A stretch of 37,871 bases of DNA from Deltaproteobacteria bacterium (GTDB taxonomy: Bacteria > Desulfobacterota > RBG-13-43-22). Location: positions 1 to 37,871 of the forward strand of contig JACRCK010000337.1 of the NCBI GenBank assembly GCA_016219065.1. The letters are read 5' to 3'. The notes beneath the pieces are model-generated. The model did not search any database. It worked only from the letters and a program-made list of their open reading frames with translations, and had not been told where the DNA came from. Every line of letters begins with the position of its first letter. Within the stretch, counting starts at the first letter, position 1. The position numbers and the translations under genes were made by a program. Positions 7,450 to 15,887 of the stretch are shown here, piece after piece.

Positions 7450-9394
7450 AAGCCTATCCTTTAAACTGACCGTTTTTATCCTCTTCAGCGTGGGGCTGAT
7501 CTTTCTGGCCGCCTTCGCCTATAATTATTATTTTTCCCGGGAGGCCGTCTTGGGCTACGTGAAGGAAAACGCCGGCAACTTGACTCAGGCGACGGTCAGC
7601 CGGATGGAAAGCGTCCTGAGCGGCGTTCAAAAGGCCCCCCGGCAACTGGCGCTCTGGCTGGAACTGAACCCTTACCGGGAGGACGATCTTTTGAAAAACA
7701 TCCGGGCCCTCCTGCTCGGTAGCCCGGAAATTTTCGGCTCGACCATTGCTTTTGAACCGGGGGCCTTTCAGCGCCGGAAATTTTTTTATGCCCCCTACAG
7801 TTACCGGGAAAAGGACCAGACCATCAAGACCATCTTCCTGGGAGATGGGGAGTACCAATATTTTTTCCGGGACTGGTATCAAGTCCCCCGGGAATTGAAC
7901 CAGGCCGTCTGGAGCGAGCCCTATTACGATGAAGGGGGCGGAAATATCGTCATGGCCACCTATTCCGTCCCTTTCAACCGGATGGAAAAGGGGGCGAAGG
8001 TTTTCGGGGGGGTGGTCACCGCCGATCTTTCCCTGGCCTGGCTCCAGGAGATCGTGGGAGCGGTAAAGATTTATAAGACCGGGTATGCCTTTTTAATCTC
8101 TCAAAACGGGGTCTTTGTCACCCATCCCCGCAAGGATTTGATCCTGCGGGAGAGCCTCTTCAGTCTGGCCGAAGAGCGGGGCGACAAAAACCTCCGGGAA
8201 ATCGGCCGGGCCATGATCCGCGGCGAACAGGGCTTCGTCCCAACCCGGGAGATGGTCTCCGGGAAAAAATCCTGGCTGGCCTATGCCCCTCTGGCCGCTT
8301 CGGGCTGGTCCCTGGGGGTCGTTATTCCGGAGGAGGAATTGCTGGCCGGGATCCAGCAGCTCAACCGGGAGGTGCTGCTGATCGGACTTCTGGGCGGTAT
8401 CCTGCTGGTCATAGCCATCAGCCTGGTGTCCGGGACCATCACCAAACCGTTGCGCTTTCTCGCCTTGAAAACCAAGGAAATCGCCCAGGGGAACCTGGAC
8501 AGCGACCTGCCGGAATCCGGGAGTCGGGACGAGATCGGACAGTTAACCCGTTCCTTTGGTGAAATGCGCCTGGCCCTTAAAATGTATATCCGGCACCTGG
8601 CCGAGGTCACGGCCGTCAAGGAGCGGATCGAGAGTGAATTGAAAATCGCCAGCACGATTCAGCAGAGTTTTTTATCCCGGCACTTCCCCTCGCCGGGGGC
8701 GGACAGTCCCTTCGACCTCCACGCCCTTCTCGAACCGGCCAAAGAAGTGGGGGGAGATTTTTACGATTTTTCCCTTTTGGACGACGATCATCTCTACCTG
8801 GCCGTGGGGGACGTCTCGGACAAAGGGGTCCCGGCGGCCCTGCTCATGGCGGTCACCAAAACACTGTTAAAAAGCCTGGCCGGACCGGGAATCGATCCGG
8901 CGGACATTTTGAAAAGGGTCAATCAGGAGATCACCCGGGAAAACGCCGCCAACATGTTCGTTACGGTTTTCCTGGGCATCCTGAATACCTCCAACGGACG
9001 GTTGGTCTACTCCAATGCCGGACACCTGCCCCCGGTTCGGATCCGGTCAGGCCGGGAACCCGAATGGCTCCCTCTTCCCAAGGGGTTTGTGTTGGGCGGC
9101 CTGGAAAACGCCCGCTACCGGCCTGAAACGGTCATCCTGGAACCCGGCGACCGCCTGGTATTGTATACCGACGGCGTAACCGAGGCCATGAATGGCGAGG
9201 GCGCCCTTTATGCCGGCAGCCGGCTGCTGGCGGCCGTCCGGGAATCGGCCTCCGGCTCGGCTGCAGAGTTGGTGGGCGCAGTGAAGGATTCGGTCCAATC
9301 CTTTGTTCAAGATAACCCCCAAGCGGACGATATTACCTTGATGGGGGTGTTGTACCGGGGGAAAAGGAAAGGGAGCGAAATAATTAATAATTAA
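7439..9394 (+). CDS. Membrane Cache-HAMP-SpoIIE family protein phosphatase
   Basis: A 651-residue sensor phosphatase. TM1 spans about 9-31, a periplasmic Cache domain about 35-300 (RDWYQVPRELN, WSEPYYDEGGG), TM2 about 311-332, HAMP about 333-385, a coiled linker to about 405, and a PP2C/SpoIIE domain about 425-645. The metal ligands are present: GGDFYDF (Asp440), VGDVSDKG (Asp458), YTDGVTEA, ADDITLM. The family dephosphorylates STAS anti-anti-sigma factors. A STAS protein and an anti-sigma-type HATPase lie at 18087-18860 in the same gene run. The ATG overlaps the end of the binding-protein gene. The last residues (EIINN) and the stop are encoded within an AT-rich repeat. Confidence 0.93.
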   Translation: MRNRSLSFKLTVFILFSVGLIFLAAFAYNYYFSREAVLGYVKENAGNLTQATVSRMESVLSGVQKAPRQLALWLELNPYREDDLLKNIRALLLGSPEIFGSTIAFEPGAFQRRKFFYAPYSYREKDQTIKTIFLGDGEYQYFFRDWYQVPRELNQAVWSEPYYDEGGGNIVMATYSVPFNRMEKGAKVFGGVVTADLSLAWLQEIVGAVKIYKTGYAFLISQNGVFVTHPRKDLILRESLFSLAEERGDKNLREIGRAMIRGEQGFVPTREMVSGKKSWLAYAPLAASGWSLGVVIPEEELLAGIQQLNREVLLIGLLGGILLVIAISLVSGTITKPLRFLALKTKEIAQGNLDSDLPESGSRDEIGQLTRSFGEMRLALKMYIRHLAEVTAVKERIESELKIASTIQQSFLSRHFPSPGADSPFDLHALLEPAKEVGGDFYDFSLLDDDHLYLAVGDVSDKGVPAALLMAVTKTLLKSLAGPGIDPADILKRVNQEITRENAANMFVTVFLGILNTSNGRLVYSNAGHLPPVRIRSGREPEWLPLPKGFVLGGLENARYRPETVILEPGDRLVLYTDGVTEAMNGEGALYAGSRLLAAVRESASGSAAELVGAVKDSVQSFVQDNPQADDITLMGVLYRGKRKGSEIINN

Positions 9395-9414
9395 TTGTTG
9401 ATTATTAATTATTG
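9381..9414. repeat. AT-rich TTAATTATTAAT repeat (family C)
   Basis: Thirty-four bases of almost pure A/T with TAATTAATAATTAATTG-like units, in DNA that is otherwise strongly GC-rich. The SpoIIE phosphatase stop codon lies in it. A close inverted copy at 18847-18880 likewise encodes the end of the HATPase gene. Confidence 0.75.
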
Positions 9415-9469
9415 TCTGGCCAGGCGAGAAAGCCGTTTGCAAAATAATCCATTTTTTCAGGATGAAAGC

Positions 9470-10774
9470 ATGAATACCAAAGCCGAAATAAAACTGACCT
9501 TGACGGCCGATCGGGCCTATATCCCCCTGGTGACGGGTTTTATGGAGCAGGCCGCTCAGGCCCTGGGGCTGGCCCGCAAAGAGGCCCTGGCCCTGACCCT
9601 GGCCGCCGAGGAATTGTGTACCTACCTGATCCGGCTGATCGGGCCGGATCAGAACCTGGAGATCCGCTGCCTGTCGGGCGGTTATTATGTGCGGGCCGAC
9701 TTCACCTTTACGGCTCAGGAACTCAACCTGCGGGCCTTCAACCTGACCAGTTCGGTTTCCCTGGAAGACGAGGCCTCCCTGGAGGAAATGGGTCTGCTGA
9801 TCGCTTCCCGTTCGGTGGATTATTTCCAATTGCATCGGGATCACCAACGGCTGGTGCTGAGCCTGATCAAGGAAAAAACCTATCCCCCTTATGAAAAAAA
9901 GGAAAACCCTCCTCCTCCCCCGGCGCAGGACCACCGTCTGAAAACCCCCGGGCCCGGGGAAGTGAAATGGCTGGCCGAGTTGATCGGTGAATACTTTTCG
10001 CCATTGGAGGTTCCGGGGGCGCTGCTGTATCCCGGAAAACTGGTTGACATGGTGGAAAGCGGGGAGTTCCAAGCCGCCCTGGCCGTCGGACCGGCCGGGG
10101 AGGTCGCCGGCGGAATTCTCTGGCACTGGATCGGGGAAAAAACCGTGGAATTTTTGGGACCCTACGTCTTTCCCCCCGGTTCCAACCCCGAACGGGTCCA
10201 GGCCCTGATCGATTTCTGCCTGGCCGCCCTGGCCCGGACCCGGGCCGTGGGCCTGATCAACCGCTGGTCGACCTCCGATCTCCCCTGGCTGTTCTTTGAA
10301 ACCCTGGGGTCGCTGACCTTCAGCGAACCGGACGGGAAAAAGAAAGAGGCGGTCCATTATTTCCGTCAGGTGGGGGAGGATCCGGGGAGTACCGTCTGGG
10401 TCGTTCCGGAACTCGAAACCTTCCTGCGGGGGGAATACCGGCGTTTGGTGCTCCCCCGGAGCTTTCACCTGTCGCGCTATTTCGGGGAAGCCCGGCCGGA
10501 TTTCTCCGTTTTAGCGGCGGACCTGGACCGGCGACGGAAGACCGTTACCCTACGGCCGGTCGTAAGCGGAAAGGATATCGAAAACAATATCCGGCAGCAC
10601 CTCCGGTTGTTTCAACGGGAACAGATCAAAAACATCTTCTGCGAACTGGACCTGGGCCGGAGCGGACAGGCCGATTTCGCCGTCCCCCTCCTGAGCAACG
10701 GGTTTTCCCCCCGCATCATTATCCCCTACGGCGGCACGGGGGACCTGCTGGTCTTTCAGGGCAAGGCCGTCTGA
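9470..10774 (+). CDS. Degenerate anti-sigma HATPase fused to GNAT-like acyltransferase
   Basis: A 434-residue protein. Residues 1 to about 140 match the RsbW/SpoIIAB-type HATPase_c_2 fold (LTADRAYIPLVTGFMEQAAQ at the start, ALTLAAEEL, GLLIASRSVDYFQLHRDHQR at the end). However, the N-box reads EELCTY where EExxxN is expected, and the G1 Asp-x-Gly is absent, so ATP binding and kinase activity are doubtful. A Pro-rich linker (ENPPPPPAQ) leads to a GNAT-like region from about 160. Its whole length resembles the stand-alone protein at 17059-18090, including the C-terminal lobe (VWVVPELETFLR versus VYIPRVFDDALD). ATG 9470 has AGGA eight bases upstream. The protein probably tethers an acyltransferase-like module to a partner-switching pathway (inference). 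Confidence 0.75.
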   Translation: MNTKAEIKLTLTADRAYIPLVTGFMEQAAQALGLARKEALALTLAAEELCTYLIRLIGPDQNLEIRCLSGGYYVRADFTFTAQELNLRAFNLTSSVSLEDEASLEEMGLLIASRSVDYFQLHRDHQRLVLSLIKEKTYPPYEKKENPPPPPAQDHRLKTPGPGEVKWLAELIGEYFSPLEVPGALLYPGKLVDMVESGEFQAALAVGPAGEVAGGILWHWIGEKTVEFLGPYVFPPGSNPERVQALIDFCLAALARTRAVGLINRWSTSDLPWLFFETLGSLTFSEPDGKKKEAVHYFRQVGEDPGSTVWVVPELETFLRGEYRRLVLPRSFHLSRYFGEARPDFSVLAADLDRRRKTVTLRPVVSGKDIENNIRQHLRLFQREQIKNIFCELDLGRSGQADFAVPLLSNGFSPRIIIPYGGTGDLLVFQGKAV

Positions 10775-10775
10775 G

Positions 10776-11963
10776 ATGACCTTTCCCCCCCTGGACCAAC
10801 TGGTCCCCGAGTACGTCCGGCGCTTCGAGGCCTACATCCCGAGCAAGCCCGATGAGGAGTTGCGGCGGCTGTACGGCTGCGATCGTCTCCTGCGGCTGAA
10901 TAATAACGAAAACCCGCTGGGTCCCCCTCCGGAGGCCCAGGAAATCATCCGCCGCTTTCCCCCGCCCCGGGCGGCGGTCTACCCCAGCGGCGACGCCTAC
11001 TATCTGCGGGAAAAGCTGGCGGAAAAATTTGGCCTCCAGCCCGATCAATTCATCGTGGGCAACGGGGCCAATGAAGTGATCACCTTCGTCATCAAGGCCT
11101 TCTGCCAGGAAGGGGACAACATCGTCACGGCCGATAAGACCTTTGCCGTGTATGAATGGGTGGCCGAGTTCTCCGGGTTCGAAGCCCGTCTGGTTCCGCT
11201 CCGCGATTTTGGTTTCGACGACGAGGGCCTGCTGGAGCGGATCGATGAACGGACGAAGATCGTGTTCGTCTGCAATCCCAACAATCCCACCGGGACCTAC
11301 TGGAACGAAGGGCGCCTGCGACGCTTCCTGGACCGGATCGACGGGCGCCGGATCGTGGTGCTGGACGAAGCCTATTGCGAGTTCGTGGAAAAAAAGGATT
11401 TTCCGGACGGGATACGCCTGCTGCGGGATTATCCCAACCTGGTGGTCTTCCGGACCTTTTCCAAGATGTACGCCCTGGCCGGCCTGCGGATCGGGTATCT
11501 GGCGGGCGACCTGGAAGTAGTGAACGTCATCCGCCGCACCGGTGTCGTCTATTCGGTCAACGTCCTGGCCCAGGAGGCGGCCCTGGCGGCCCTGAACGAC
11601 GACGAACACATCCGCCGGACCCGGGCCCTGGTGGGCGCCGGCAAGGCCTTTTTGTCCCGCGAACTCGACCGGCTGGGCCTGCCTTATATCTGCGGTGAAG
11701 GCAACTTCGTCATGATCCGGTTACCCCTCAGCGACACCCTGGCCTACCGGAAACTCATGGCCCGGGGGGTGATGGTGCGGACCATGACCGGTTTTCGTTT
11801 TCCCAATTATATCCGGGTCACTATATCCGCCAGGGAGGCCCTGGAGGCGCTGGTGAGGGCGCTGGAAGAAATATTAAAAGATAGAGGTCAGAGGACAGAA
11901 ATCAGAGATCAGAAATCAGAGGACGGAGGTCAGAGGACGGAGGGATGTCATCCCGGCGGATAG
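10776..11963 (+). CDS. HisC-like PLP-dependent aminotransferase
   Basis: A 395-residue class I/II aminotransferase most like histidinol-phosphate aminotransferases. Visible motifs are LNNNENPLGP near the N-terminus, GNGANEVI, CNPNNPTG (Asn170), VLDEAYCEF (Asp198, PLP ring) and FRTFSKMYALAGLRIGY with the Schiff-base Lys230. The 3' arginine region, IRVTIS, is present. It starts one base after the upstream stop, so it is translationally coupled to the HATPase-GNAT gene. No other his gene is nearby, so it may act on another amino or keto acid. The last 25 or so residues (KDRGQRTEIRDQKSEDGG onward) are translated from an intergenic repeat and are not part of the fold. Confidence 0.88.
   Translation: MTFPPLDQLVPEYVRRFEAYIPSKPDEELRRLYGCDRLLRLNNNENPLGPPPEAQEIIRRFPPPRAAVYPSGDAYYLREKLAEKFGLQPDQFIVGNGANEVITFVIKAFCQEGDNIVTADKTFAVYEWVAEFSGFEARLVPLRDFGFDDEGLLERIDERTKIVFVCNPNNPTGTYWNEGRLRRFLDRIDGRRIVVLDEAYCEFVEKKDFPDGIRLLRDYPNLVVFRTFSKMYALAGLRIGYLAGDLEVVNVIRRTGVVYSVNVLAQEAALAALNDDEHIRRTRALVGAGKAFLSRELDRLGLPYICGEGNFVMIRLPLSDTLAYRKLMARGVMVRTMTGFRFPNYIRVTISAREALEALVRALEEILKDRGQRTEIRDQKSEDGGQRTEGCHPGG
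11883..11943 (+). repeat. TCAGAGG/ATCAGA tandem repeat (family B) inside a gene end
   Basis: About sixty bases built from GAGGTCAGAGGACAGAAATCAGAG-like units of 7-10 bases. It is translated as the hydrophilic tail of the aminotransferase. The inverted family member at 27181-27219 abuts the start of the second acyl-CoA synthetase fusion. Confidence 0.8.
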
Positions 11964-12004
11964 TTATTAACTATCTCATTAATTGAATCGACATCCGAGG
12001 CCTA

Positions 12005-12021
12005 TCCCGCCGCAGGCGGGA
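12005..12021. repeat. Short GC hairpin TCCCGCC-GCA-GGCGGGA
   Basis: A perfect 7-bp stem with a three-base loop lies between the aminotransferase and the molybdoenzyme operon. It is followed by CGGCTTTCGCCGGCATAACGG, which contains a second small inverted repeat (CGGC/GCCG). It has no T-tract. It resembles a short dispersed palindromic repeat or a weak transcription-attenuating hairpin. Confidence 0.5.
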
Positions 12022-12080
12022 CGGCTTTCGCCGGCATAACGGAAAAATCTTAACTCCTTTTCCGAAATACGAATTGCAGA

Positions 12081-14390
12081 ATGCAAGATATTAAGGCGGA
12101 ACAGAAAATAGAAAAAGACGATTTCTCCTGTCGTTTCGACGCCCCGGGAAAGGTTACCGGGGCGGAAAAATATGCGGCCGATCTGTACGGGCCGGAGTTG
12201 GTCTGGGCCGGGGTGAAACGGGCCGGGGCGGTCCATGCCCGGTTGAGGGGCATCGATTGCCGGGAGGCCGAAAAGCTCTTCGGCATCCTGAAGATTTTGA
12301 CCCATCAAGACATCCGGGGCGCCAATCGGCAGGGGGTGGTCCAAAAAGATCAGCCGGTCCTGGTGGATGATAAGGTCCGCTACCCCGGGGACGCCGTGGC
12401 CCTGGTCCTGGCCGAAAACCGGGAGGCCCTGGGCCGGGCCCTGGAATTGATCCGGATCGACCTGGATCCGCTGCCCGGAATTTTTGATCTGGAAGCCGCC
12501 CTGGCTCCAGGGGCCCCCCGGATCCACGAGAGCCATCCGGAAGGAAATGTGCTTTTAAAAGGGCAGCTCGTGCGCGGGGCGGTGCGGGATTCCTTTTCCA
12601 GGTGCGCGGCGGTGGCGGAGTTTTGTTTTCAAACCCCCTATCAGGAGCATGCCTACCTGGAAACCGAGGCCGGTTGGGCCCAAGGGAATCCGGACGGGTC
12701 TCTGACCCTGGCGGTATCCACCCAGACTCCTTTCCGGGACTGCTGGGAAATCGCCGAAGCCCTGGGACTGGACCGGGAGGCCATCCGGCTGATCGTACCC
12801 CCCTGCGGGGGGGCTTTCGGCGGCAAGGACGGAATTACCGTGCAGAGCCTGCTGGCCCTGGGGGCCCTCCACTCTCGCGGACGGCCGGTGAAGATGTGGT
12901 GGGAACGGGAGGAAAGTTTTTGGGCCGGCTGCAAGCGGCACCCCACCCGGCTCCAGTACCGTCTGGGGGCCGATGCCGCAGGCCGTTTCCAGGCGCTGGA
13001 AGCCCGGTTATATTACGATACCGGGCCTTACGATCATCTGGGCGGCGCCGTCATGGCCCTGGGACTGGAGCATGCCGGAGGCCCCTACCGCATCCCGAAT
13101 ATCGATCTTCAGGCCTGGGCGGTTTACACCAACAATCCGCTCAGCGGACCCTTTCGCGGCTTCGGGGTGCCCCAGGTCAATGCGGCCCTGGAGCAGACGA
13201 TCGATATTTTGGCCCGCGAGCTGCACCTTTCCCCTTTGGAAATCCGGCGGCGAAACGCCGTGGCCGCGGGAGACCAGAACGCCGCCGGGGTCACGTTGAC
13301 CGCCTCGACCCGGCTTCAGGAGTGTCTGGCCGCACTGCAGGCCCAGCCCCTTTGGACCGGCAGAGAGGCTTGGAAGGCCGCCGCGGGTCCCTTCAAGCAG
13401 CGGGGGATAGGATTGACCTGTGTCATGCACGGCCAGGGCTACGGACCGGTAATTCCCGACGTCGCCGCGGCTAAAATTGAATTGACCGGGCTGGGACGTT
13501 TCCGCATCTACTGCGGGGTGGTGGATATGGGCCAGGGGAACCACCATACTTTTCTCCAGATAGCCGGCGAAATCTTAAATCAGCCCCCGGCGAAGCTGGA
13601 ATTCGTTCGCCCCGATACCCGGGAAACCCTGCCCGGCGGCTCCGCCTCCGCCAGCCGGACGACGTACACCTTCGGCCGGGCCCTGATCGACGCCGCCCGG
13701 GAGCTGAAACAAAATATCATCGAAAAGGCGGCGGAACTTTTCGGGGCCCTGGAGCTCGAAGAAGTTATCCTGACGCCGGGGGCGGTCCGTCACGTTCCGA
13801 CCGGGTGGAAGATCCCTCTCGCCCGGATGGCCGCCGAACTGGCGCCGGAGGATGGCCGGGCCGTTTGTTCCTTTCAAGCCCCCACCGCTCCGGATAGGCC
13901 GACCGCGGATCCCGCCCTGCAGTTGCACGGTATTCCCCACCTGATTTTTTCCTACGGGGTCCACTTGGCGGCCGTGGAAGTGGACACCTTGACCGGGGCG
14001 GTCGAAGTCCGGAAATACCTGGCCGTGAGCGACTGCGGCCGCATCGTCAACCCCGGGATCTTTGAACAGCAGATCCAGGGCGCCGTCGTCCAGGGGCTGG
14101 GGTTTGCCCTGACCGAGGAATTCCGTGCGGAAAAAGGAAAAATTCTGACCGGAGATCTGGCGACTTATATCCTGCCAACCGCCCTGGACCTGCCGGACAT
14201 GGAATCGCTGCCGGTGGATTCTCATGAACCCAGCGGCCCCCTGGGCTTGAAGGGCGGAGGCGAAATCGGAATAGACGGTCCGTTACCGGCCGTAGCCAAC
14301 GCCCTGATGGACGCCTGCGGAATCCGGCTGCCGCAAAATCCCTTTACCGCGGAGCGGGTTTTGCGGGCCCTACGTGAAAAAGAAGGCTAG
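12081..14390 (+). CDS. Xanthine dehydrogenase family, molybdenum-binding large subunit
   Basis: A 769-residue protein containing the complete molybdenum cofactor subunit of the xanthine dehydrogenase/CO dehydrogenase family. Motifs in order: FDAPGKVTGAEKYAAD (N-terminal domain), PCGGAFGGKDG, SGPFRGFGVPQ, VDMGQGNHHTF, GSASASRTTY and GLKGGGEIGID with the catalytic Glu at 728. These enzymes hydroxylate N-heterocycles or aldehydes, or oxidise CO. The CO dehydrogenase active-site loop (VAYRCSFR) is not seen, so a purine, N-heterocycle or aldehyde substrate is more likely. The Fe-S and FAD subunits follow on the same strand, separated by a 158-base repeat-containing gap. No Tat signal, so cytoplasmic. 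Confidence 0.92.
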   Translation: MQDIKAEQKIEKDDFSCRFDAPGKVTGAEKYAADLYGPELVWAGVKRAGAVHARLRGIDCREAEKLFGILKILTHQDIRGANRQGVVQKDQPVLVDDKVRYPGDAVALVLAENREALGRALELIRIDLDPLPGIFDLEAALAPGAPRIHESHPEGNVLLKGQLVRGAVRDSFSRCAAVAEFCFQTPYQEHAYLETEAGWAQGNPDGSLTLAVSTQTPFRDCWEIAEALGLDREAIRLIVPPCGGAFGGKDGITVQSLLALGALHSRGRPVKMWWEREESFWAGCKRHPTRLQYRLGADAAGRFQALEARLYYDTGPYDHLGGAVMALGLEHAGGPYRIPNIDLQAWAVYTNNPLSGPFRGFGVPQVNAALEQTIDILARELHLSPLEIRRRNAVAAGDQNAAGVTLTASTRLQECLAALQAQPLWTGREAWKAAAGPFKQRGIGLTCVMHGQGYGPVIPDVAAAKIELTGLGRFRIYCGVVDMGQGNHHTFLQIAGEILNQPPAKLEFVRPDTRETLPGGSASASRTTYTFGRALIDAARELKQNIIEKAAELFGALELEEVILTPGAVRHVPTGWKIPLARMAAELAPEDGRAVCSFQAPTAPDRPTADPALQLHGIPHLIFSYGVHLAAVEVDTLTGAVEVRKYLAVSDCGRIVNPGIFEQQIQGAVVQGLGFALTEEFRAEKGKILTGDLATYILPTALDLPDMESLPVDSHEPSGPLGLKGGGEIGIDGPLPAVANALMDACGIRLPQNPFTAERVLRALREKEG

Positions 14391-14501
14391 GTAGGGCGCG
14401 ATCGCCGAGCGCGCCGCCAAGCCTGCGCTGGGAGGAAGATGGAAGCGGGAAGATGGAAGATGGAAGCGGAGACAGGTAGGGCGCGATCGCCGAGCGCGCC
14501 G
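14389..14501 (+). repeat. 28-bp direct repeat pair with GGCGCG...CGCGCC stem, flanking GATGGAAGCGG units
   Basis: An identical 28-base segment (AGGTAGGGCGCGATCGCC onward) occurs at 14389-14416 and 14474-14501. Each copy has a GGCGCG/CGCGCC stem around ATCGCCGAG. Between them are tandem GAAGATGGAAGCGG-like units. The pair fills most of the 158-base gap between the large and Fe-S subunit genes. Two copies do not make a CRISPR array. It is probably a dispersed intergenic repeat. Confidence 0.8.
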
Positions 14502-14548
14502 TCGCCGTTGAGCGAAACGATGGTCAACTTCTCAGATAAGAGCGAAAT

Positions 14549-15025
14549 ATGAAAATCAACATTTCCTTTATATTGAACGGAAAGCCCACTCAACTGGAAA
14601 CGGACAGCGACCGGAGGGTGGTGGATCTGTTACGGGAGGATTTGGGGCTGACCGGCACCAAGGAGGCCTGCGGGGCCGGTGAATGCGGGGCCTGCACCAT
14701 TCTGGTAAACGGGGAGAGCCGCCTTTCCTGCCTGATGCGGGCCGGCCAACTGGCCGGGCAGACCATCCTGACCATCGAGGGCCTGGCGGGCGGCCAGGGG
14801 CTGCATCCGGTTCAGCGGGCTTTTGTTACGCAGGGGGCCGTACAATGCGGTTTTTGCACCCCCGGCCTGATCCTGGGGTCGATCGATCTGCTCCGCCGTA
14901 ATCCCCGGCCCAACCGGGAGGAGATTCGGGAAGGTCTGTCCGGAAATCTGTGCCGTTGTACGGGTTACCAGAAGATCGTGGATGCCGTGGAAACGGTCGC
15001 GGCTTCACCGAGGGGGGAGGAGTGA
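14549..15025 (+). CDS. Xanthine dehydrogenase family, [2Fe-2S] subunit
   Basis: A 158-residue iron-sulfur subunit. The N-terminal ferredoxin-type cluster is bound by CGAGECGAC and Cys61 (Cys41, 46, 49, 61). The C-terminal four-helix cluster is bound by CGFC (Cys100, 103) and CRC (Cys135, 137). All eight ligands are present. It carries electrons from the molybdenum site to the FAD subunit encoded four bases downstream. Length and motif order are normal for CoxS/XdhC-type subunits. Confidence 0.94.
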   Translation: MKINISFILNGKPTQLETDSDRRVVDLLREDLGLTGTKEACGAGECGACTILVNGESRLSCLMRAGQLAGQTILTIEGLAGGQGLHPVQRAFVTQGAVQCGFCTPGLILGSIDLLRRNPRPNREEIREGLSGNLCRCTGYQKIVDAVETVAASPRGEE

Positions 15026-15028
15026 TCC

Positions 15029-15883
15029 GTGCCGCGGTGGCTGCTGCCTGAACGTCTGGAAATCTTATGGCCCGCCCTGGAAGAACCGGATACCACGGTG
15101 TATGCCGGGGGTACAGATGTTCTGGTGAAGCTCCGGGCCGGTTCGAAAAGTCCGCGGCAGTTGATCTGCCTGGAACGGATTCCCGAACTGCAGGGGATCG
15201 AAGACCGGGTAGATGGGGTGCTGATCAAAGCCGGGACCACCCATGCCCGGATTGCCGCCGATCCGCTGATTCAAGCCCGCTTTCCGATTCTCGTCCAGGC
15301 CCTGAATGTCCTGGGGTCCCCCCCCATCCGAAACATGGGGACCATCGGTGGGAATATCTGCTCGGCCTCGCCGGCCGGGGACAGCCTGCCGCCGCTTTAC
15401 GTGCTGGAGGCCGAAGTGGAGCTGTGCAGCCGCACCGCCGCCCGCCGACTGCCCATCCGGGATTTTATCCAGGGGCCCGGCCAAACGGCCCTGGGGCCCG
15501 GCGAGATCCTGATCGGCGTCTGGATCTCTAAAAATCAGCGGTTTTCCAGGCAGTATTATGAGAAGGTGGGACAGCGGAAGGCCCTGGCCATTGCGATCGT
15601 CAGCTTGGCGGCTTTGCTCGACCTGGATTCAGAAGGGCTGGTAGCGGATATCCGCCTGGCCTGGGGCAGCGTGGGGCCCACGGTGGTGACGGCCCCCGCC
15701 GTGGAAGCGGGTTTGCGCGGGCGGCCCTTGACGCTCGCGGCCCTGCAAAAAGCAGCCGCCGAGGCCCGCCGGGCGGTTGCCCCCATCGATGACGTCCGGG
15801 CCACCGCCGAGTACCGGAGGGAAGTCGCCGGCAATCTTCTTCATCGATTAAGCCTTCTGGCTGAAAACGGAAGGAGACCCTGA
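15029..15883 (+). CDS. Xanthine dehydrogenase family, FAD-binding subunit
   Basis: A 284-residue CoxM/XdhB-type subunit. FAD-binding motifs are YAGGTDVLVKLR (about 24-35) and NMGTIGGNICSASPAGD (about 108-124), followed by a CO_deh_flav_C domain (YYEKVGQRKALAIAIVS). No Cys-rich insertion is present, which argues against a 4-hydroxybenzoyl-CoA reductase. The GTG start lies three bases after the Fe-S subunit stop, and a strong GGGGGGAGGAG ribosome site lies inside the end of that gene. With the two upstream genes it completes an L-S-M molybdoenzyme. Confidence 0.92.
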   Translation: MPRWLLPERLEILWPALEEPDTTVYAGGTDVLVKLRAGSKSPRQLICLERIPELQGIEDRVDGVLIKAGTTHARIAADPLIQARFPILVQALNVLGSPPIRNMGTIGGNICSASPAGDSLPPLYVLEAEVELCSRTAARRLPIRDFIQGPGQTALGPGEILIGVWISKNQRFSRQYYEKVGQRKALAIAIVSLAALLDLDSEGLVADIRLAWGSVGPTVVTAPAVEAGLRGRPLTLAALQKAAAEARRAVAPIDDVRATAEYRREVAGNLLHRLSLLAENGRRP

Positions 15884-15887
15884 TCGT

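Noticed and set aside
9047-10468. 473-residue minus-strand open frame
   Set aside because: Antisense to the SpoIIE and HATPase-GNAT genes, crosses an AT-rich repeat, and has no domain or ribosome site.
14389-14501. Possible CRISPR array from two identical 28-base repeats
   Set aside because: Only two copies, 57 bases of low-complexity sequence between them, and no cas genes. It fits an intergenic repeat.
15029-15883. 4-hydroxybenzoyl-CoA reductase beta subunit
   Set aside because: No Cys-rich [4Fe-4S] insertion in the FAD subunit.
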